A stretch of 64,000 nucleotides of DNA from Coprinellus micaceus. Taxonomy: Eukaryota > Basidiomycota > Agaricomycetes > Agaricales > Psathyrellaceae. A program made the position numbers and the translations under genes. Below, in pieces: positions 56,342-64,000 of this stretch (position 1 is its first letter; every line of letters starts with the position of its first letter). The DNA is taken from contig OX596336.1 of assembly GCA_951394405.1 (NCBI GenBank), forward strand, positions 744,001 to 808,000, written 5' to 3'. The notes beneath the pieces are model-generated. The model was not told the DNA's origin. It saw only the letters and a list, made by a program, of their open reading frames with translations, and ran no database searches.

Positions 56342-56790
56342 GTTGCAGTTCGAAATGAAGGAGGCGATGTCGACCCCAGGTGCACCCCCAAAGCCTTTAT
56401 AGCGGCCAATGATCATTGCCACGAGGAGGCCAAGCTGTGGGTGAGTGACCGTCACAACAGCAAGGTTTGTCACGCTGACCAACCTTTGGGGGCTCAGTTC
56501 GTAAGGTCCAGCTCCACTGCGAAGGGATTCGAGCTGAGCCTGTGTTATCCGTGAAGCTAAACGATAGCCCGGAGCACTCACCATGTGAGGACCCTCGATA
56601 AACCTTGCTTGAAACTTGGTGGATTGATCTCGAGTCCTTTGAGAGGAACATTTCAAAACGACCAGGCTTGTGACCCCTCCTTAACTGATATCTGCCTCAG
56701 CTACGGGCATTCTACACAGGCGTGCATTGCCCTTTGTGCTCAGACATCACGATTCACCGTCGATGAGAAGACGAACTTTCGAACCCGATG
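56342..56790 (-). promoter_or_regulatory. Conserved 5' flank of Hsp70-like copy 7
   Basis: Similar to the flanks of copies 5 and 9. An open frame (56219-56656) runs through it into the Hsp70 frame, but the corresponding frame is not kept in the other copies, so the downstream ATG is preferred. Confidence 0.5.
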
Positions 56791-56883
56791 ACACGACGCT
56801 TCCCAGGGACAGCCACAACCCCAGGATTTCCGCAAATAGGCGCCCGTGAGGCGATTGGGCGAGAACATGGGGGGAGGCGTGTA

Positions 56884-57198
56884 TCAAGGACTTAGGCACC
56901 GAGCTGTAGTAAACTGAATGAAGCGGAAACTACGACTTGCATTCTGACAAGTCGTGGAATAGGTCCTCAGCGGCGGTGGAGACCATCGGCTCTTCGAAGC
57001 GAATGTAAAAACCACAGATTTTCCCAACGCAAAGTTTCCTCCCCTGGTACCGATCTGACGGGTACCATTCGCCGAGCCCGATATTCGATCCAAATAACCA
57101 TCAATGTCCTCCTTCGTAAACGATAGAATCAAATCCACAAGGTTTTCGCACATGTAGCACCGGGTCAGCGGCTCTTCAAGTCGTACTCTGTTGCTCAT
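56884..57198 (-). other. Possible small open frame in the duplicated segment
   Basis: A minus frame starts MSNRVRLEEPLTRCYMCENL and continues VDLILSFTKEDIDGYLD. Its duplicate at 42.3-42.5 kb keeps a similar LVRPCMCET.DLNLLFTK reading but has stops. It could be a remnant exon of an unknown gene. Confidence 0.25.
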
Positions 57199-57497
57199 GG
57201 GACGTCACTCTTTTGCGCGCTGGTGGTCAGGCACTTGCGGCTGGGCAGATGCACCACGAGTGTAAGCGTTCCCACTTTAACTCTGAGATTAGCGAACAAG
57301 ATTCGGGTGATTACAAACAAGGCGGACGAGACAGGGATGAAAGGTACGGTCCTCCGACGCGATCCGAGAGTCACTGGTACATGAAAAGGTTAAAGAAAAG
57401 GGTAACATAATTGCGAGGAACCTTGAAAATGAGTTGTTTAGTTTAAGATGGACTTACAAGGGGATTGGCCTTTCGTACCTGCAACTACTCGTCGAGG
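56950..57497. repeat. Segmental duplicate B (partner 42200-42790)
   Basis: Same orientation as its partner. Similarity ends at CAACTACTCGTCGAGG near 57497, the point where the partner enters the last codons of CC-8. No CC coding sequence follows here. Confidence 0.7.
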
Positions 57498-57499
57498 TT

Positions 57500-58930
57500 A
57501 TGAAGGAACTGGAAGGTAAGGGTCGACGCGCCTTAACCCCCGCCGTGGTGAGAGTATTGATACATCCCACAAAGTTCATCAGCCCCACACTCGTAGCGGC
57601 AGGCCTCTCCGTTGTGTGGTGGGCAAGAGGACTGTGGGCGACCTGAAACAGAGGGTTATCCACCTCGAACGTGCTGAGTGGCGACTCAAGATGGCGTTGG
57701 CCATGACACCGAATCTAGAGAGGAAATGGAAAGCGCGGTGGAAGAAACCCAGGAGCTTCTGGCCAGGGGGAATGTGGCTATAGCCCGAGTAGTGCAACAT
57801 ACGAAAGAGCTGCTTGAAGGTCAGACCAAACAGCACCACGACTGGTGCTCGAAACGACTATGATGTAGCGATTGGGACTTGCGATCGCTGCGACTAGAAG
57901 GATGCAGACCAAAGGAGACGTCCTTGTGGCCTGGGATTGGTTATTAGCTATAACACAAAGCGCCATCCTTGGACCCTAGAATTTTTCAGAAATGACACAC
58001 CTTTGGAAGCATGGGCAGGGGCTCAAGTCCTAAGGGGTAACCGTGGTGAGATCCCATTAATTAGCCTCCCTCCGTAGGGTCACCCGTAATGTATTGAGCC
58101 ATCACGCGCATCACGAGTCACCAACGGGCTTATAGTTCGTTATGCGGGTTGGGCAGTGGGTGACATAAAAAAGGCCGGAACGTGTCCAGTACTGCACGAA
58201 GGATACAGCGGCTCTTGGTTGGATTACCCACAGTACACACACATCCACACGACCCAGCTCGTATAGGTAGAGTCACACTTATAACTGCTGGGTGCAAGTG
58301 ACGCGAAGCGCGCTGACGAGTGGCACGTCTGCGAACTCTAGGCTATGATTCAATGATAGGAGAGAATGCTAAGAGATCAAGGCTAGGCTGGGGAAAGCGT
58401 TAGACCATTCACCTGAGCTTCGGTGAGCCTTGGAGGGGAACCCGGTTTTGTCAAGAGGAGCCATTGTAACTCATGCCAGGGGCGAAAAGAAACATGTCCG
58501 TTTCCGAGTAGAATCGGAACTCGAGCCCGGAATTGAAGCCCACCTTAGAATTTTTTCAATTCGTGGAGGCCAGATAGAGGTCAGAGACCTAGAGCATGCC
58601 TTTAGACCAGTGGCTAGTTCACAGAACCGGTAGAGGATGAGACATGAGGTATTCGTACGACTTGTGCTGTTCAGCAACCGACCCAGGGTGTCATGCCCCA
58701 GAAAATTGTGATGCCCAGGCGATGTGGGAGAGGCAGAAATCAGTGGAGGACCTTGTGATCAAAGGGACGCAACTCGAGCCCGCAAACCCGAGCGAGAGCC
58801 GGAACCTTGCCAGGTCGGTTGTCCTGGTGGGGCTGTGATATGCGCAGATAATCTCGGGTGGCAGTTGATCATCCGCCCCTGCCCATTTCAGGCGGAGATG
58901 AATCTGATCAGCGCCATCAGGTCATTCCGG
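57500..58930. other. Stretch without a recognised gene
   Basis: Plus frames at 57434-57646 and 57678-57863 (a helical EEMESAVEETQELLARGN run) and 58430-58633 have no family match. It is probably rearranged sequence between array units. Confidence 0.45.
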
Positions 58931-58939
58931 ACTGCCAGG

Positions 58940-59735
58940 CCTCTTGTTCGGGACGCGATTCCATGATGATGTCGAGACTATAACGACACGTTTCGACAGG
59001 GGAGCCAAGCATGTCTTTAAGAATCCAGACAAGTTATACCACATTCAATTCGCGTCGCACCGCGAACGAGAGCTGGCGTTAAGTATCCGCGGCGGTCGAC
59101 TTGCCGTACCGGGGTGCGTGTTGCTCACAGTCGTTTTCCCCCTCACTTACTGAACATGCTGATCACAGGCGCAAGATTGCCAAGTTCTTTGAGCCGTCTA
59201 TAACATGCATCGTCAACTCTATCCATGCTCAGATCGCCGCATCACAATTACCCATCAAGGTCAACCATTGCTGTCTCGTGCGGACCATTGACTTCCATCA
59301 TGATTCATAAGTCGGGTTGGCTCGTCGGTGGGCTCTCAGCGAGTAGCTGTCTTTATGAGAGGGTTCATGAGCAGATCGAACCTCTCAGTATTTCCGTTTC
59401 GCGTCCAGACTTGCATCCCCTGGGCCCTTTCGTCTGCTCTGCACTATCGAAGCCAACGTCTCTAACGTGAGGACGGAATGGCAGATATCCTCGACAGGGG
59501 CACTGTATCAAATTCCCTCGTATGAAGTGGTGCTCCTCCTTGGATCAGCAAACTGAAAGCCCAAATCGCTTGTTTTGAGAATGTGCGTACCTTCCCATGT
59601 GGAAAGAATTGCGAGGCTGACATAGAACTCCTTTTCTTTCACCAGGGCGTGGAGAAGCGGTGCGTAAATCATCTTTTAGGGGTTTCTCCCTGCTGAGTAT
59701 GCATCAGGAGACCGGCAAGAGTGGTGTCTGGTGCC
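58940..59735 (+). pseudogene. Hsp70-like copy 8, internally deleted remnant
   Basis: Exons in order: FGTRFHDDVETITTRFDRGA with LSIRGGRLAVPG, KIAKFFEPSITCIVNSI, LVGGLSASSCLYERVHEQIE (adenosine site, with substitutions), then directly a C-terminal STGALYQIPSYEVVLLLG piece interrupted by a TGA before KPKSLVLR-type sequence (paralogs read LTELKAQ), and a GVEKR exon near 59645. The NKAVSNGAVSFY and EFR exons are missing, as is everything upstream of the DDVETITTRF exon. Confidence 0.75.
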
Positions 59736-59949
59736 AATGGGCAATGGAAGTTTCAGGTCACCGGTGCGCCGATTGCCAATTGGCGACTCGGACGAGCCGA
59801 GTTTCGGTTCCATCTTCTTACACCTGAGTCAAACTTAGTGCTTCGTACTTTATACCGTCGCATTCACTGCAGTTGTGTGCTTGGTGCCTTCATGCATGAT
59901 CTCCCATTTGTCGCCCAATCGCTTCACGGGCGCTTGTTTTTGGAACTTA

Positions 59950-60470
59950 ACCCTTAGTGCCGTGGCTGTCCCTGCGACGAGTTACGTCATCAGGTTCTAT
60001 CTCGCCTTCTCGGCGACGACGCCAGCCATTCAACGTTGCGGTTTCTTCTGCCAATTTCATCGATTTGGCCCAAACGCACCGTTTGAGCGCAAAAGGCTAC
60101 GCCTGCAGCAGCAGTGTATGGAGCCGGGGCAGATACTCCTTACAAGCCTAGTCGGTTTGAAATGTTGCTCTCCTTGAAGAATACGAGATCAACCCACCAA
60201 AGTTCAAGCGAGGCTGGAACTTGACATGGTGAGTGTACTGCCCTATTATTTGACTCCAAAATTAACGCAGGCCTAGCCGGAATTCCTTTGCAGTGGAGCT
60301 CGAGCATACGACTTAAGCGCCCAAAGGCTGGACACCGTGACCGGCCATCTTGTCACGGGTCACTCACCTGCAGCGTGGCCTCCTCGCGGCAACCATTGGC
60401 CGCTATAAAGGCTTTGGGGGTGCACCTGGGGTTGACATCACCTCCAGGCTCCTTCACTTCGAACTGCAAC
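59950..60470 (+). promoter_or_regulatory. Conserved 5' flank of Hsp70-like copy 9
   Basis: An inverted counterpart of 46226-46720. Blocks in common include the complement of GGCAGAAGAAACCGC near 60045 and the CCAAAG...CCGTGACC... stretch near 60320. No open frame is shared by all copies. Confidence 0.55.
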
Positions 60471-62991
60471 ATGTCCTTGCCAGATCGAAAGAAGTACGGA
60501 GGTTATACTCGCCGCCTCCTACTTGCCTTCGATATCGGGACCACATTCAGTGGAATCTCGTACAGGTTGGCTTTTGCTAATTACATCGGTTGAGATGCCC
60601 CCATATCGATTACCCTGTTCTTCATCGCAGCATTCTCGATCCAGGAATCGTGCCTGAGATCCGGCCAGTGACCAGGTACGATTCACCCATGTATCCTTTG
60701 GGTTGGGCGATTCCAACGGGATGGCGCCATTCACAGATACCCTTGTCAGGAGCACGTCGGAGGGGACTCGAAGATACCCACCGTTATCTACTATGATTCT
60801 GCAGGCAAGATATGTGGTATCGGCGCTGAGACGCTGAAAGAAGGCATTGAGCAAGACGCAGAAGAGCATGGTTGGACAAAGGCAGAATGGTAAGCATTCC
60901 ACTATCCACTGATCCATACTGCTAATTTGACATCACAGGTTTAAACTGCATCTTCGACCGAAGCCTCAGTATGGGTCAGCCTCCGTTGGGCAGGTTGACG
61001 AGGTGCTACCTCCGTTACCGCCGAACAAGACCGTCGTTCAGCTATTCAGTGACTATATGGGGTACCTTCTTGAGTGCGCGAAGCAATACATCTCAGAGTC
61101 ACACGGGCCGACGGTTTGGACGTCCCTCAAACACAGCATCATCTTCGTCCTGACCCATCCCAATGGCTGGGGTGGCCCCCAGCAAGGACACATGAGGCAG
61201 GCGGCCATCAGCGCTGGTTTGGTACCCAACACCAATGATGGGCGCTCTCGCATCAAATTTGTCACGGAAGGCGAAGCGAGTCTTCACTTTTGTCTTTCGA
61301 ATGGATTGGCGTTGGCAAACACTGTACGTTTTTCTACTTGGGGACTGCATATTCTGGCTGACAGGCGTATTCCCACAGCAACAATCTGGTGTCTTGATTG
61401 TGGATGCTGGTGGAGGAACCGTCGACCTGACCGCATACCGCAGCCTCCCCGACCATTCTTTCGAGGAAATAGCTATACCAAAATGTACGTGCCGATGTTT
61501 CATGTGTTTTTTACACGCTCAAGCGCATGACGTTCTATACAGGCTATTTTCAGGGCGCAGCATTTGTCACCATGCGCGCCAAGAAGTTCCTCGAGGGTGG
61601 GTTTCTCCTTCCGTCGGTAGCCTTCAATCTCACTTAGTTTTGATCGGCAGACCTTCTTTCTGGGACCCGCTTTTCCGACGACGTTGAAACCTTGACCATG
61701 CGCTTCGATAGAAATACGAAGCATGTTTTTCGAAAGGATGACGAGCCACACCACATCCAGTTCGGCAATCATCGTGACCGGGACACATCCCTGAACATTC
61801 GTGGAGGTCGCCTCACTTTGGCCGGGTGAGTGATTATCTCGAATACTTTTAGCACTCGTTCATGATCCTACTGCTTGCAGGCGCGACGTTGCGAAATTCT
61901 TTGAACCGTCTATCTTGTGCATCGTCGAAGCAATCAAGGCTCAGAAATTCGTCGCCCACGTGCCAATCCAGGTACGGCTTCCTGTTATTTATTGTAATAT
62001 AACGCTTAAGCCTTCCGTTGCAGTCCGTGTTCCTCGTTGGAGGCTTCTCCGCAAGTAGCTGGCTTTTCGACAAAGTCCGCGAGCGGATTGAGCCATTGGG
62101 CCTCTCCGTGTCCCGGCCGGACGCACACGTGTGAGTCAAGACGTAGGTGGGATCCATGACCTTACTGATATCTACCCCCTCTGTGTGTAGAAACAAGGCT
62201 GTATCGAACGGCGCCGTCTCCTTCTATCTTGATAGTGCTGTTTCCTCTAGAGTTTCCCGATACACATACGGAATCAGTGTCTACTATCATTATGACTCGT
62301 CAGATCCGGTCCATCTCAAACGTGGTCGTCTGGTCGAGACACATAGTGCAACTGGGCTGCCCGTCTTGCACGGCGGGTTTTCTGCCATTCTCCCCAAGGT
62401 AAGCCGAGGTTCAATACAGATCATTTATTCCTGCATGTACTAACTCACATTTACAGGATACCCGGGTTAGAACAAACCAAGAGTTCCGCTGTTCTTTCAC
62501 CCGCCAAGCTGTCGAAAGGCGGTCCTTGAATTGCCTCAGGGTGGCCATTCTCGCATATGGTGGCAAACAAAAGCACCCCGTTTGGATCGATTCAGACCCT
62601 CGTGCGTATTCAAGCTACTTCGTCTCCATTCTAACTCATTGCTCGCTTAGGGAACTACCCAACTGTCTGCACAGTGGAGGTCGACACCACTTCCCTTCCT
62701 GTCCAAATGACCACATCAGCGACGGGGGCGCGCTACTTCGAGATTGGTTTTGACATCATTTTGTTGTTTGGTTTAACTGAGCTCCAGGCGCAAGTTGCGT
62801 ACCGTCAAAATGTACGTAGTGATGTACAGTCTGACTGCGAAACCCACTGACTTACCTTCTGGATCACCTACATTCGCCCTGGGGTGTAACAGGGGCAAGA
62901 AAAGCGGTATGTCAGTCTTCCATAACAAATGATGTCCTATTCACATTGCTGCGTTAGTGGTTGTGCCCAAGTCATTTATGAGGGCAGTTAG
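60471..62991 (+). CDS. Hsp70-like protein, HSPA12-type (copy 9, intact)
   Basis: ATG 60471 gives MSLPDRKKYGGYTRR and LLLAFDIGTTFSGISY. It continues ILDPGIVPEIRPVTR, HVGGDSKIPTVIYYDSA, THPNGWGG, FVTEGEASLHFCLSNG, VLIVDAGGGTVDLTAY, FQGAAFVTMRAKKFL, DVETLTMRFDRNTKHVF, FFEPSILCIVEAIKAQ, VFLVGGFSASSWLFDKV, NKAVSNGAVSFYLDSAV, VRTNQEFRCSFTRQ, CTVEVDTTS/LLFGLTELQAQ, GQEKR and a last exon ending RGCAQVIYEGS at 62991. About 590 residues over some 14 exons; all joins stay open. It is very close to the truncated copy 5, including introns and 5' flank, on the opposite strand. Regulation probably shares the conserved 5' flank. Confidence 0.85.
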
Positions 62992-62999
62992 GCATGATG

Positions 63000-64000
63000 T
63001 TGGACTCCTCCTCATGCTGCGATGCCTCAGTGTAGATCTTTTGGGCCTCTATTCCACTTCTCTGTAATATAGTCAAATTGGCTGTGTATATCCTACTTCC
63101 CCCACTTCGCCTTACCTGCTTACATGTCATGATACCCTTTGATACAAGGTGGATGCACCCAACCATGGAAGCCACAGTAGGCTGCACCTGACAATTTGGA
63201 AGGCTCGCTGCCCATGTTTGTGGTTCAAATTGTAATTAAATAATTAAATAATAAGGGAAGGGAAGAAAAAAAAGAGGGGGAGAAGAGGGAAAAGGGTGAG
63301 TTTACCCTCTGGACCCGGCACTTTTGGAAGAGCCATAACTCGCCCTGAGGAAGCCAGAGGAGAAAAGATGTTCGGTTGCCGTTCCAACACCTTCCTAATC
63401 GGAATATTTATATTCACGGCACAGCCACGAAATCTCACTACTCACCCCTTTTCTAACGAATCTGAGCCATGATGTTGTCCAATTTTCCAACCAGGAGTCA
63501 GGACTGCACGTCGATCCACGGCATCTCCTACATCCAAGCTACCAGGCTTCACCATGCGATCCGGGCCATCAACTTCTTTCGCAATCAATTTCTGATACTC
63601 CGTCAACTCCAGTATCACCTTGATGTGGGGGTGACCAAAATTCCTATACTATCATTACCAGTGGACTGTAAATCCCACATTGCAATGTAAAACCCGATTT
63701 TTGGCCAAGGCAGGACTTCACTCGGGACAAAGACCTGAGCGCCATATTCTGTTGGTTCGGGGGAATCCATTGGTGAAGGTTTCGTGAGTATTGGTGAACT
63801 TTTTGAAGAGCTAGGGGAGGATTTGGAGGCGGGGGTCCCCGTTTTTGGGTGTATTTTGAGCGTGGTTCTGGGGTGAGGGCAGGGACCCCCCTTTTGATGA
63901 CCCTAATATCTGCTTGGGGTCTATGACACACCATATCAACCCCCAAGCGAGGGATATGAGCCGGCAGTGCAGAGAAATCCAGCAGCGAGTTGGGGAGTGA
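63000..64000. other. Right-edge stretch, mostly non-coding
   Basis: A purine-rich tract lies at about 63250-63300. A minus frame at 63442-63650 reads a coding-like VILELTEYQKLIAKEVDGPD and GDAVDRRAVLTPGW and is followed by GTGAGT, so it could be an exon of a gene or transposon. From 63700 on, the sequence is G-rich with no gene seen. Confidence 0.35.

Noticed and set aside
56219..56656. N-terminal extension of Hsp70-like copy 7 through the upstream open frame
   Set aside because: The extension is not kept in copies 4, 5 and 9; all agree on the ATG before the RKKYAG-type start.
1..64000. tRNA, rRNA, CRISPR or bacterial-type operons
   Set aside because: No conserved B-box type sequence, rRNA core or spaced repeats seen; the gene structure is eukaryotic.

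Overview
This window looks like nuclear DNA of an Agaricomycete (mushroom-class) fungus, perhaps a Rhizoctonia-like species. The genes carry many introns of about 40-90 bp with GT...AG ends and a CTNAC-type branch site. One transposase belongs to the Plavaka group known from basidiomycetes. Two protein families of this kind are repeatedly expanded in Agaricomycetes. No rRNA, tRNA or CRISPR array was seen. All exon joins were worked out by eye from the sequence.

Most of the window is a birth-and-death array of two unrelated families. Family 1 is a divergent Hsp70-like ATPase of about 590 residues (HSPA12-like layout): nine loci, of which three look intact (34.75-37.38, 53.81-56.34 and 60.47-62.99 kb) and six are truncated, deleted or fused. 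Family 2 is a coiled-coil protein of about 530-560 residues with a long helical N-terminal half, a conserved 'TTAD..SVA' block and a C-terminal 'STGLG.R' block. I call it CC. It also has nine loci: four look intact (CC-2, CC-6, CC-7, CC-9), CC-4 is probably intact, CC-1 runs off the left edge, and CC-3, CC-5 and CC-8 are damaged. No function can be assigned to CC from sequence alone. Where both genes of a neighbouring pair are intact, they lie on one strand with Hsp70 upstream of CC (copy 4/CC-6 and copy 7/CC-9). At 44.456 kb a deletion has joined an Hsp70 gene in frame to a CC gene.

Layout: 0-2 kb CC-1; 2.3-4.8 kb two convergent Hsp70 remnants, one carrying a 1.09-kb terminal-inverted-repeat element inside a splice donor; 5.6-6.1 kb small hypothetical gene; 7.1-11.9 kb full Plavaka transposase gene; 12.8-16.6 kb hypothetical genes, one with paired Cys/His motifs; 17.5-18.3 kb three-copy tandem repeat of about 283 bp; 18.9-22.4 kb large multi-exon hypothetical gene; 23.6-25.1 kb DUF6698-like gene; 26.2-46.2 kb dense Hsp70/CC array; 46.2-50.6 kb GC-rich stretch without a convincing gene; 50.6-63.0 kb second Hsp70/CC array; 63-64 kb mostly non-coding.

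How the genes work together is inference. Repeated co-location of an ATP-driven chaperone-like protein and a variable coiled-coil protein, one in-frame fusion and many decayed copies would fit a rapidly turning-over partner system, but nothing in the sequence proves interaction.
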